A stretch of 64,000 nt of DNA from Glutamicibacter nicotianae (lineage in GTDB: Bacteria; Actinomycetota; Actinomycetes; Actinomycetales; Micrococcaceae). Below, piece by piece: positions 42,322 to 50,930 of the stretch (the stretch's first letter is position 1; the number at the start of each line of letters is the position of its first letter). A model generated the notes under the pieces. That model was given only the letters and a program-made list of their open reading frames with translations. It did no database searches and was not told where the DNA came from. A program made the translations under genes and the position numbers. The stretch spans positions 1 through 64,000 of the forward strand of contig NZ_BJNE01000006.1 in NCBI RefSeq assembly GCF_006539525.1, given 5' to 3'.

Positions 42322-43248
42322 ATGTTAAGTTTTACCCTGAAGCGAATCTCGCAGCTGTTCCCGGTCTTCATCGGAGCAACGCTGCTAGTGTACTTCCTGG
42401 TTTTCGCCACTCCAGGTGACCCGATCGCCGCGCTTTCTGGTGGCAAGCCCATGAGCGATGCCACCAAAGCCGCGCTGACCGCGCAATACAACCTGGACAA
42501 GCCGTTCTGGGTTCAATATGGCCTGTATCTGAAGAACCTGGTGACCTTGGACCTGGGAACCTCGTTCTCCGGACAGGAAGTCAAGGAGATGCTCGCGCGG
42601 GCGTTCCCCGTCACGGCACGCCTGGCAATCCTCGCATTGGTGATTGAAGCCGTATTCGGCATCATCCTCGGCGTTATTGCTGGTATGCGCAAGGGCAAGC
42701 TGTTCGACTCGACCGTGTTGGTTGCGTCGCTGCTGGTCATTGCAGTTCCAACTTTCGTGCTCGGCTTCCTGCTGCAGTACGTGGTCGGTGTCAAGCTCGA
42801 ATGGGCCAAACCTACAGTTTCCGGCGCGGCAACCTGGGGCGAACTGATCCTGCCCGCATTGGTGCTCGGCCTGGTATCGCTGGCCTACGTACTGCGCCTG
42901 ACGCGTACTTCCGTCATCGAGAACAAGACCGCTGACTACGTACGCACCGCGACCGCCAAGGGCCTGAGTCGCAATCGCGTGGTTACCGTGCACATCCTGC
43001 GCAACTCTCTGATCCCCGTGGTGACCTACCTAGGCGCCGACTTGGGTGCACTGATGGGTGGCGCGATTGTCACCGAAGGCATCTTCAATGTGCCCGGTGT
43101 CGGCCACCTGCTCTACCAAGCAATCCAGAAGGGCGAAACCCCGACAGTGGTTGCAGTCGTAGGCGTTCTGGTGATCGTCTTCGTACTTGCCAACCTGATC
43201 GTGGATATGCTGTACGCACTGCTTGACCCAAGGATCCGTTATGCCTGA
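42322..43248 (+). CDS. Peptide ABC transporter permease (DppB/OppB type), system 1
   Basis: The 308-residue inner-membrane permease has six helices. It begins LKRISQLFPVFIGATLLVYF with the GDP turn (TPGDPIAAL) characteristic of OppB. The EAA coupling loop ADYVRTATAKGLSRNRVVTV contacts the ATPase. It ends DMLYALLDPRIRYA. It overlaps the next permease by 8 nt. Confidence 0.93.
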   Translation: MLSFTLKRISQLFPVFIGATLLVYFLVFATPGDPIAALSGGKPMSDATKAALTAQYNLDKPFWVQYGLYLKNLVTLDLGTSFSGQEVKEMLARAFPVTARLAILALVIEAVFGIILGVIAGMRKGKLFDSTVLVASLLVIAVPTFVLGFLLQYVVGVKLEWAKPTVSGAATWGELILPALVLGLVSLAYVLRLTRTSVIENKTADYVRTATAKGLSRNRVVTVHILRNSLIPVVTYLGADLGALMGGAIVTEGIFNVPGVGHLLYQAIQKGETPTVVAVVGVLVIVFVLANLIVDMLYALLDPRIRYA

Positions 43249-44263
43249 GAACCAGAACTTTAATCCCGAAGACGGCTTGCCCATCCGCAGCAACCGCGCC
43301 GGCAAGGTTTCCAAGTACAAGATCGAGCACTACGTTGCTCCGCTGGACGAAACCCCCCTGCAAGCGGTGGACTCGGTCAAGGAAACCGGCAAGCCCTTGT
43401 CCATGTGGGCCGAAGCTTGGCGTTCGCTGCGCAAGCAGCCGCTATTCATCATCTCCACGATCATGATCATCGCGGTCATCGTCGTAGCTGCCTTCCCTCA
43501 GCTCTTCACATCGATTGATCCGGCTGGCAACCAGGCTTGCCTCTTGGAGAATTCCAACGAACCAGCACGCCCTGGACATATCATGGGCTTCAACCTGCAG
43601 GGCTGCGATATCTATGCGCGCACTATTTACGGCACGCGTGCCTCGCTGCTGGTAGGTGTCTTCACTACCCTTATCGTGGTGTTGCTTGGTGGCGCCATCG
43701 GCGCGCTGGCAGGCTACTACGGTGGCTGGATCGACACGATCCTGGCCCGCCTGGGTGACATCTTCTTCGCCCTGCCGCTGATCCTGGGCGCCATCATCGT
43801 GATGCAGCTGCCGGCATTCCGCGAGAACCGAAGCGTCTGGACGGTTATCGTCACGCTTGCGATCTTCGGCTGGCCCCAGCTGGCGCGCATTACCCGCGGT
43901 GCTGTGATCGAGGCCCGCAATGCGGACTTCGTGAAGGCCTCGCGCGCTCTGGGCCTGTCCAAGTTCAGCGCGTTGCTCAAGCACGTGATTCCGAATTCCC
44001 TGGCACCGATCATCGTTGTTGCCACAGTGAACTTGGGCGTGTACATCGTGGCCGAAGCCACGCTGTCCTTCCTGGGCGTCGGGCTCCCACCTGACGTCAT
44101 GAGCTGGGGCAACGATATTTCCTCGGCGCGTACCCAGCTGCGCAACAACCCGACCATGCTGATGTGGCCAGCGCTGTTCCTTTCGGTGACGGTTTTGAGC
44201 TTCATCATGCTCGGTGATGCAGTGCGTGATGCACTGGATCCGAAGGCCCGGAAGGGAGCCTAA
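43241..44263 (+). CDS. Peptide ABC transporter permease (DppC/OppC type), system 1
   Basis: This 340-residue permease has a cytosolic N terminus of about 65 residues, then AWRSLRKQPLFIISTIMIIA and the OppC core. The periplasmic loop includes GNQACLLENSNEPARPGHIM. The EAA loop is ADFVKASRALGLSKFSALLK. The ATG at 43241 overlaps the previous stop by 8 nt; an earlier in-frame TTG (43223) has no better signal. Confidence 0.92.
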   Translation: MPENQNFNPEDGLPIRSNRAGKVSKYKIEHYVAPLDETPLQAVDSVKETGKPLSMWAEAWRSLRKQPLFIISTIMIIAVIVVAAFPQLFTSIDPAGNQACLLENSNEPARPGHIMGFNLQGCDIYARTIYGTRASLLVGVFTTLIVVLLGGAIGALAGYYGGWIDTILARLGDIFFALPLILGAIIVMQLPAFRENRSVWTVIVTLAIFGWPQLARITRGAVIEARNADFVKASRALGLSKFSALLKHVIPNSLAPIIVVATVNLGVYIVAEATLSFLGVGLPPDVMSWGNDISSARTQLRNNPTMLMWPALFLSVTVLSFIMLGDAVRDALDPKARKGA

Positions 44264-44266
44264 GCA

Positions 44267-45910
44267 ATGACTCAGAGTGCAACTCCAAAGCCGCTGCTGG
44301 AAGTCAAGGACCTGGCGATTACCTTCTCCACCCCTGACGGTCCGGTCCACGCGGTCCGCGACGCGAACTTCACCGTGATGCCCGGCGAAACCGTGGCAAT
44401 CGTCGGCGAGTCCGGTTCGGGCAAGTCGACCTCGGCCCTGGCCGCTATCGGCCTGCTGGCCGGCAACGGCAAGGTCTCCTCCGGCCAGATTCTCTTTGAC
44501 GGCGAAGACATTGCCCAAGCCAGTGAAAAGCGTTTCGTCGAGCTGCGCGGCAACCATATTGGCATGGTTCCGCAGGATCCGATGTCCAACCTGAACCCGG
44601 TGTGGAAGATCGGATTCCAGGTCAAGGAAACTTTGAAGGCCAACGGCTTGGCGGGGGACAACCCCAACAAGCGCGTGGCCCAGGTCTTGGCTGATGCAGG
44701 TCTGCCCGATCCGGAGACCCGTGCCGGCCAGTACCCGCACGAATTCTCCGGTGGCATGCGACAGCGTGCGCTGATCGCCATTGGCCTGGCCTGCCGTCCG
44801 CGCCTGCTGATTGCCGATGAGCCAACCAGCGCGTTGGATGTCACCGTGCAGCAGCAGATCCTGGACCATCTGGACACCATGACCAGTGAACTGGGCACCG
44901 CGGTGCTGCTCATTACCCACGACCTGGGCCTGGCAGCCGAGCGTGCCGAAAAGGTCGTCGTGATGTACAAGGGACGCGTCGTCGAATACGGCCCGGCGCT
45001 GGAGATCCTGCGCAACCCGCAGCATCCGTACACCCAGCGCCTGATCAATTCGGCTCCGTCGCTGTCTGCGCAGCGCGGGGACAAGCACGAAGCCATTGTG
45101 GACGAGATTGAGCCGGGCAAGGCTGAACCGCTGCTGAAGGTCAGCAACCTGACGAAGGTCTTCGATATCCGCAAGGGCTTCGGCAAGAAGGAGAAGTTCA
45201 CCGCGGTGGACAATGTTTCCTTCGAGATCCCCCGGGGCACCACGACTGCCGTGGTGGGCGAGTCAGGTTCAGGCAAGTCGACCATCGCCCAGATGGTGCT
45301 GAACCTGCTGGACAAGACCGAGGGCGAGATCATCTTTGATGGCGAGCAGATCGGCAACCTGAGCGAGAAGCACTTGTTCAAGTACCGCCGGCGTGTGCAG
45401 CCGATCTTCCAGGACCCGTACGGTTCCCTGGACCCGATGTACTCGATTTTCCGGACGATCGAAGAGCCGCTGCGCATTCACGGCATTGGCAATGCGGCAT
45501 CGCGGGAGAAGAAGGTCAAGGAGCTGCTGGAGCAGGTCTCCATGCCCGCTTCCACAATGCACCGCTTCCCGAATGAGCTGTCCGGCGGGCAGCGCCAGCG
45601 CATCGCCATCGCGCGTGCCCTGGCCCTGCAACCGGAAATGATCGTGTGCGATGAGGCTGTTTCCGCGTTGGACGTGCTGGTCCAGGCCCAGGTGCTGGAG
45701 CTGCTCGATGAACTGCAGCGCGAGATGGGCCTCACCTACCTGTTCATTACCCACGACCTGGCCGTGGTTCGCCAGATTGCAGATAACGTCTGCGTGATGG
45801 AACACGGCAAGATCGTAGAGCAGGGAACGACGGACGAGATTTTCGATACGCCAAAGAGCGCTTACACCCGCAATCTGCTGGCTGCTATTCCAGGTGCTTC
45901 ACTGATCTAG
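44267..45910 (+). CDS. Dual ATP-binding protein of peptide ABC transporter, system 1 (DppD-DppF fusion)
   Basis: The 547-residue protein holds two complete ABC ATPase domains. Domain 1 has Walker A GESGSGKSTSAL, signature FSGGMRQRALIAIGLA and Walker B LLIADEPTSALD. Domain 2 starts near residue 285 with GESGSGKSTIAQM, LSGGQRQRIAIARALAL and MIVCDEAVSALD. The fused form replaces separate DppD and DppF. Each domain ends with an oligopeptide C-terminal motif (HPYTQRLINSAP; SAYTRNLLAAIPG). Starts 3 nt after the permease stop. Confidence 0.94.
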   Translation: MTQSATPKPLLEVKDLAITFSTPDGPVHAVRDANFTVMPGETVAIVGESGSGKSTSALAAIGLLAGNGKVSSGQILFDGEDIAQASEKRFVELRGNHIGMVPQDPMSNLNPVWKIGFQVKETLKANGLAGDNPNKRVAQVLADAGLPDPETRAGQYPHEFSGGMRQRALIAIGLACRPRLLIADEPTSALDVTVQQQILDHLDTMTSELGTAVLLITHDLGLAAERAEKVVVMYKGRVVEYGPALEILRNPQHPYTQRLINSAPSLSAQRGDKHEAIVDEIEPGKAEPLLKVSNLTKVFDIRKGFGKKEKFTAVDNVSFEIPRGTTTAVVGESGSGKSTIAQMVLNLLDKTEGEIIFDGEQIGNLSEKHLFKYRRRVQPIFQDPYGSLDPMYSIFRTIEEPLRIHGIGNAASREKKVKELLEQVSMPASTMHRFPNELSGGQRQRIAIARALALQPEMIVCDEAVSALDVLVQAQVLELLDELQREMGLTYLFITHDLAVVRQIADNVCVMEHGKIVEQGTTDEIFDTPKSAYTRNLLAAIPGASLI

Positions 45911-45930
45911 CAGCCCCGGAATCAACTGGA

Positions 45931-45964
45931 TGGGCCGGTGAAACCGAAAGGTTTCACCGGCCCA
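45931..45964 (+). terminator. Terminator of the first opp operon
   Basis: TGGGCCGGTGAAACC / GGTTTCACCGGCCCA (15 bp) is closed by a GAAA tetraloop. No T-run. Confidence 0.75.
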
Positions 45965-46347
45965 TTCGGCGCTTAACCTAAGCTCAACCGGGGTCATATT
46001 CAACGAATATTTCAGATTTAATGAACCTGAAACAAACGTTGCAAAAATGTTATAAATCACTCCGCGAGTCAACATGCGTGAAACAGTTGTCCGATTGATT
46101 TTTCCCAATCTGAAAGAAATCCTTGAAATCTCGGGGATGTGAGGTGTGTCTCGAAAACTGGCGAGTAACAAGCGCATTGCGAATGACTCTCAGGGGCAGG
46201 GGGTGGCGGAAATCTGAAGCGCTTCTTTCTATATCCAAGCCAGAAAATTCGGGTTAGTCTATTCCTCAATGGATTGATCATGTGATCTGATCCACAGTGG
46301 ATCCACCGATCCGGAACTCGTACCATTCAAGAACTCTAGGAGGCGAA
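45965..46347 (+). other. AT-rich intergenic region before the second opp operon
   Basis: About 380 nt hold no supportable gene. The region is clearly more AT-rich than its surroundings and contains the CRP/GlxR-like site at 46281-46296 and a possible -10 TACCAT at 46321-46326, then the ribosome-binding site AGGAGG at 46338-46343. Confidence 0.5.
46281..46296. promoter_or_regulatory. CRP/GlxR-like site before the second opp operon
   Basis: TGTGA-TCTGAT-CCACA matches TGTGA-N6-TCACA at 9 of 10 positions. If TACCAT (46321-46326) is the -10, the site is centred about 44 nt upstream of the start, near the class II activator position. Confidence 0.5.
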
Positions 46348-48156
46348 ATGCGGTTTCAGCGCGTTTCGAAAGCAGTAGCTGTAGGAGCTGCCCTGGCCCT
46401 GGCCCTGTCGGCTTGTGCTCCAGGCGGCGGAGACACCGGCGCAGACGCATCGAAGGATGCCAACGCAGGTGGAGGCAACGGCTCGGCAGAAGCAGCGAAC
46501 AGCGGCAAGGCTGATCTCGGTGATATCACCACTGCCGACGACACCATCAACGTCACCGTGGGTGCACCGGAATTCATCAGCTACAACGGCTTTACTCCGA
46601 ACACATACTCCACCTACAACTCGGCGATCGTGGATCGTATGTTTGCCGGCTTCAGCTACTTCGGCACCGACGGCACCCTGTACCCGAACGAGGCTTTGGG
46701 CAGCTACGAAAAGGTCAGCGACGACCCGCTCACCATCAAGTACACGATCGCTGAAGATGCCAAGTGGTCTGACGGCACCCCGATCACCGTCGCCGACTCC
46801 GTGTTCGCATGGGCAGTGCAGAACCTGAACCTCAATGAGGGTTCCAAGGAAAAGCCGCTGTTCAACTCGGTTTCCGTTGATCTCGGCGACACCGTGCCAG
46901 AAGGCCCGCAGGGCGACTGGGACGGCAAGGAATTCACTGTTGAGTTCGCCGAGCCTGATCCGGACTGGGCTCTGCAGACCTGGATGCTGCACCCAGCGCA
47001 TGTTGTGGCCGAGGAATCGGGCATGAGCACCGAAGAACTCGTCAGCGCCATCCGCGCCGGGGAGTCCGACAAACTGAAGAAGGCAGCCGACTTCTGGAAC
47101 GAAGGCTGGATGACCGACCCGGGCAAGCTGCCCGATGAGAAGATCTCGCCTGTATCCGGCCCGTACAAGCTGGGCAGCTGGAAGGCTGGCGAATCCGTAA
47201 CCCTGGTTGCCAACGAGAACTACTACGGCCCTGCACCGGCAACCAAGGAATTGACCTTCCGATTCCTTGAAGACGCCAGCATGGTCCAGGCGCTGCAGAA
47301 CAAGGACGTCGACGTCATCAACCCGCAGCCGACCGTGGATACGCTCGCGCAGCTGGAGAACCTGGGCGACGCGGTGGCTATCCAGAAGGGTGACACCCTG
47401 ACCTGGGAGCACCTTGACTTCAACTTTGCCGAGGGCAACGCAATGACCAACCTGGAACTGCGCAAGGCCTTCGCCATGTGCGTTCCACGCCAGCAGATTG
47501 TTGACAACCTGGTCAAGCCGCTGAACCCAGACGCCATCGTGATGAACGCCCGCGAAGTCTTCCCATTCCAGGACAACTACCAGGAAGTAGTGGACGCATC
47601 CTATGACGGCCGCTACGACGAGGTGGACATCGAGGGCGCAAAGAAGATCCTCGAAGAGCAGGATGCTGTTGGCACCGAAGTGCGCATCGGCTACTCGGCA
47701 CCTAACGAGCGTCGTGCCAACGAGGTTTCGGCCATCAAGTCCTCCTGCGATGAAGCCGGCTTCAAGATCGTGGACTCCGGTTCGGCTGACTTCTTCTCGC
47801 CAAATGGTGCACAGGATCGTGGCGACTACGAGGTAGCGCTGTTCGCTTGGGCAGGTTCCGGCCAGATCACCTCCGGCCAGAACATCTACGCCACCGGCAA
47901 GCCGCAGAACTTCGGCCAGTACTCGAACCCTGAAGTCGACGCCGCATGGGAGACCCTGGCAAGCTCGCTGGACCCAGCAGTCCACGCGGAACAGACCAAG
48001 AAGATCGAGAAGCTGCTGTGGGATGACCTGTTCGGCATCCCGGTATTCGCCCACCCAGGCTTGAGCGCCTCGGGTTCGGATATCCAGAATGTCCGCCACA
48101 CCGCAACGCAGGACCAGATCGTCTGGAACGCCGAGCAGTGGGTACGTGCTGAGTAA
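46348..48156 (+). CDS. Peptide ABC transporter substrate-binding lipoprotein (SBP family 5), system 2
   Basis: This 602-residue lipoprotein has signal MRFQRVSKAVAVGAALALAL, LSAC lipobox and Cys23, as in system 1. A Gly/Ala/Asn-rich flexible linker of about 35 residues follows. The family 5 core includes ITVADSVFAWAVQNLNLNEG, SPVSGPYKLGSWKAGESVTL, LRKAFAMCVPRQQIVDNLVK and GIPVFAHPGLSASG. Overall it is closest to the large actinobacterial oligopeptide-binding proteins. AGGAGG is 5 nt before the ATG. Confidence 0.93.
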   Translation: MRFQRVSKAVAVGAALALALSACAPGGGDTGADASKDANAGGGNGSAEAANSGKADLGDITTADDTINVTVGAPEFISYNGFTPNTYSTYNSAIVDRMFAGFSYFGTDGTLYPNEALGSYEKVSDDPLTIKYTIAEDAKWSDGTPITVADSVFAWAVQNLNLNEGSKEKPLFNSVSVDLGDTVPEGPQGDWDGKEFTVEFAEPDPDWALQTWMLHPAHVVAEESGMSTEELVSAIRAGESDKLKKAADFWNEGWMTDPGKLPDEKISPVSGPYKLGSWKAGESVTLVANENYYGPAPATKELTFRFLEDASMVQALQNKDVDVINPQPTVDTLAQLENLGDAVAIQKGDTLTWEHLDFNFAEGNAMTNLELRKAFAMCVPRQQIVDNLVKPLNPDAIVMNAREVFPFQDNYQEVVDASYDGRYDEVDIEGAKKILEEQDAVGTEVRIGYSAPNERRANEVSAIKSSCDEAGFKIVDSGSADFFSPNGAQDRGDYEVALFAWAGSGQITSGQNIYATGKPQNFGQYSNPEVDAAWETLASSLDPAVHAEQTKKIEKLLWDDLFGIPVFAHPGLSASGSDIQNVRHTATQDQIVWNAEQWVRAE

Positions 48157-48196
48157 TTGCCCTAGGCAACGTACTTGCACAACGTGAGCGAACACG

Positions 48197-48227
48197 TGCG
48201 GGGCCCGATCACAAGTCGGGCCCCGCA
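48197..48227 (+). terminator. Intra-operon hairpin between binding protein and permease (system 2)
   Basis: TGCGGGGCCCGA / TCGGGCCCCGCA forms a 12-bp stem with a 7-nt loop 40 nt after the binding-protein stop, matching the position of the hairpin in system 1. Confidence 0.65.
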
Positions 48228-48296
48228 GTGTGTTCAAAGGTCCCCAACCGCAAGGGCCGGCTCACTTCCGTGAGATGAAAGTAGGACATTAGAACC

Positions 48297-49814
48297 GTGT
48301 GGAAATTTATCGCCAAGAGACTGGGCTCAGCGCTGGCAGTGCTGTTTGCCGCATCGCTCTTGCTCTACGTGCTGGTTATCAATTCAGGCGACCCGCTCAA
48401 GGACCTCCGCGAAAGCAACGCGGATAACCGCGAGTACCTGATGGCCCAGCGTGTGGAATACATGAACCTGGATGCACCGTGGTACGGCCGCTACTGGGAC
48501 TGGCTGACAGGTGCCAGCAAGTGCCTGATTGGCCAATGCGACCTGGGCCGGAATATCAACGGCGTAGAGGTCTCCGGCCTGCTGGCCAACGCCGCATCAT
48601 CCACCTTGCGCCTGGTCGTGCTCGCTACGGTGATTGCCGCGGTTCTGGGTATCGCCATTGGCGTGCTGACTGCAATCCGCCAGTACTCCGGATTGGATTA
48701 CATCGTTACCTTCCTGACCTTCCTCTTCTTCTCGCTTCCCGTCTTCTGGGCAGCTGTGCTGCTCAAGGAGTACCTGGCGATCAGCTACAACGACTGGCTG
48801 GCCGATCCGCAGATATCCGTGGGGACGTCCATAGCCATAGGCATCGTTGTCGGCCTCGTCTTGCAGATGTTCCTCGGCGGCTCGCTCAAGCGCCGTGGCA
48901 TCACCTTCTTCGCCTCCGCAGTTTTCGTCCCGCTGGTGCTGCAGTACAGCCTGTGGCTGAATTTCTACCGCTACCCGCAAATGGGCCCGGCCATCATCAT
49001 CGTGCTGACGGCTCTGCTGGCCCTGAGCGCCACCGCCATGAGCGTTGGCCTGAAGGAAAAGCGCGTGCTGTACCCGGCATTGATTACCGTGGTGCTGGTC
49101 CTGGCCATGTACTACGCGACCTTCTACATGCTGCTGGAGCCAAATGGCTGGATCCTCTTCTTCGGCCTGGTCCTCGCGGTAGTGATCCCGGCAGCCATCG
49201 GGCGTTTCATGGGAGGCCGCCTGCGCAAGGCAGCCATGTCCGTTTCCATCATCACCGGTGTCGCCGGCGCAGCGTTGACCATTATCGACCACCTGTTCCG
49301 TGCGTGGCCCAGGTTCCTGGACGTCAAGGGACGCCCCATCGCGACCATCGGTTCCTCCACGGCCAACCTCGAGGGCGGCTTCTGGGACCACTTCCTGGAT
49401 AACGGCACCCAGCTGCTGATGCCAACGATCCTGCTCGCGGTGATCTCCCTGGCCAGCTACTCGCGCTACACGCGTTCCTCCATGCTCGAAGTGCAGCGCC
49501 AGGACTACATCCGCACCGCGCGCTCCAAGGGCCTGAGCGAACGCACCGTGATCTTCCGCCATGCGTTCCGCAATGCGATGATCCCCATTGCCACCATCGC
49601 CGCCTTCGACTTCGCCGGCCTGATCGGCGGCGCAGTGATCACCGAGCGCGTGTTCGGCTGGAAGGGCATGGGCGAAATGTTCGCCACCGGCCTGGACCAT
49701 GTCGACCCAGCACCCGTGATGGCGTTCTTCCTGGTTACCGGTACCGCCGCCATCCTCTTCAACTTGCTGGCGGATATCGTTTACGCCCTGCTTGACCCAC
49801 GAATCCGAGTCTAG
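48297..49814 (+). CDS. Peptide ABC permease (OppB type) with about 190-residue membrane insertion, system 2
   Basis: This permease has 505 residues, whereas OppB proteins normally have 300-330. The N-terminal (KRLGSALAVLFAASLLLYVL, then NSGDPL) and C-terminal parts (RQDYIRTARSKGLSERTVIF EAA loop, end DIVYALLDPRIRV) are standard. Between about residues 185 and 345 there are additional hydrophobic segments (GTSIAIGIVVGLVLQMFLGG, GPAIIIVLTALLALSATAMS, VVLVLAMYYATFYMLL, WILFFGLVLAVVIPAAIG) and a soluble loop. It starts with GTG at 48297; AGGA is 12 nt upstream. Confidence 0.88.
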   Translation: MWKFIAKRLGSALAVLFAASLLLYVLVINSGDPLKDLRESNADNREYLMAQRVEYMNLDAPWYGRYWDWLTGASKCLIGQCDLGRNINGVEVSGLLANAASSTLRLVVLATVIAAVLGIAIGVLTAIRQYSGLDYIVTFLTFLFFSLPVFWAAVLLKEYLAISYNDWLADPQISVGTSIAIGIVVGLVLQMFLGGSLKRRGITFFASAVFVPLVLQYSLWLNFYRYPQMGPAIIIVLTALLALSATAMSVGLKEKRVLYPALITVVLVLAMYYATFYMLLEPNGWILFFGLVLAVVIPAAIGRFMGGRLRKAAMSVSIITGVAGAALTIIDHLFRAWPRFLDVKGRPIATIGSSTANLEGGFWDHFLDNGTQLLMPTILLAVISLASYSRYTRSSMLEVQRQDYIRTARSKGLSERTVIFRHAFRNAMIPIATIAAFDFAGLIGGAVITERVFGWKGMGEMFATGLDHVDPAPVMAFFLVTGTAAILFNLLADIVYALLDPRIRV

Positions 49815-49865
49815 GAGGCATGAATCAATGAATATCCTTCATGCCTGCAACCCTAAGGACCAGCG

Positions 49866-50930
49866 ATGAGCACCACGAATAACAACTTGAACGAGCCGCA
49901 AAACCTGTCTTCCGTGGCCGAGGTGGAAGACGCCAAGCTGGCCCAGATCCACGAAAAGCCGAAGAGCCAGGGACGCATCGTCTTCGATCGCTTCGTCAGC
50001 CACAAGCCGGCGATGATTTCCACGATCGTGCTGATCGTCATCACAGTCTTCGCATTCAGCTCTATCGGCTGGGGCCCGTTCCCCGGCTGGTGGGGGCAGA
50101 ACTACTACCATGCCGGAGCGGTCGTGGACGGCGGCAAGCCGACGCTGAGCCTGGTTCCCACCTGGCTCGGCGGCGAAGGCTTCCGCATCGGCGAGCACCC
50201 CTTCGGGCAGGACTCTGTGGGCAAGGACTACTTCGCGCTGGTCATGAACGGAACGCAGAAGTCCATCATCATCGGCGTCGTCGTCGGCCTGGTCGCCACC
50301 GTCCTGGGAACCGTCATCGGAGCTGTTTCCGGCTACTTCCGCGGCTGGGTCGATGAAATCCTGATGCGCATCACCGACCTGTTCATCGTGATCCCGCTGC
50401 TGGTCCTGGCGGCAGTGCTCGGCAAGATGGCCGGTGCCTCCACCGGCTCCATCATCACACTGGCCCTGGTGCTCGGATTGGTGACCTGGACCGGACTGGC
50501 CCGACTGGTCCGCGGCGAAATCCTGTCGCTGCGCGAACGCGAATACGTGGCCGCAGCCCAGGCCATGGGCTCGAAGACCAGCCGCGTGATCTTCAAGCAC
50601 CTGATCCCGAACACCATGGGCGTGATCATCGTGAACGCCACCTTCGCGATCGCCGGCGCGATCCTGCTGGAGTCCTCGCTGTCCTACCTCGGCTTCGGCG
50701 TGAAGGCCCCGGAATCCTCGCTGGGCTTGCTGATCAGCCAGTACCAGAACGCCTTCACCACCCGTCCATGGCTGTTCTGGTGGCCAGGCATGATCATCGT
50801 TGCCATCGCCCTGTCGGTGAACTTCCTGGGTGACGGCCTGCGCGATGCTTTCGACCCGCGCCAGGTCGGAAAGAAGCGCCGCCGCCGCGCTGGCATGTTC
50901 GCCCTTCCAACCCGCAAGGAGAAGCCATGA
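49866..50930 (+). CDS. Peptide ABC permease (OppC type), system 2
   Basis: The 354-residue OppC permease has a cytosolic N terminus with QGRIVFDRFVSHKPAMISTI. A large external loop contains GQNYYHAGAVVDGGKPTLSL and ends QDSVGKDYFALVMNG. The EAA loop is REYVAAAQAMGSKTSRVIFK, and a basic tail RQVGKKRRRRAG follows the last helix. Its stop overlaps the ATPase start (ATGA). Confidence 0.92.
   Translation: MSTTNNNLNEPQNLSSVAEVEDAKLAQIHEKPKSQGRIVFDRFVSHKPAMISTIVLIVITVFAFSSIGWGPFPGWWGQNYYHAGAVVDGGKPTLSLVPTWLGGEGFRIGEHPFGQDSVGKDYFALVMNGTQKSIIIGVVVGLVATVLGTVIGAVSGYFRGWVDEILMRITDLFIVIPLLVLAAVLGKMAGASTGSIITLALVLGLVTWTGLARLVRGEILSLREREYVAAAQAMGSKTSRVIFKHLIPNTMGVIIVNATFAIAGAILLESSLSYLGFGVKAPESSLGLLISQYQNAFTTRPWLFWWPGMIIVAIALSVNFLGDGLRDAFDPRQVGKKRRRRAGMFALPTRKEKP

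Noticed and set aside
46336-48237. 633-codon open frame antisense to the second peptide-binding protein
   Set aside because: Same shadow effect; the plus-strand lipoprotein has a lipobox, ribosome-binding site and family motifs.
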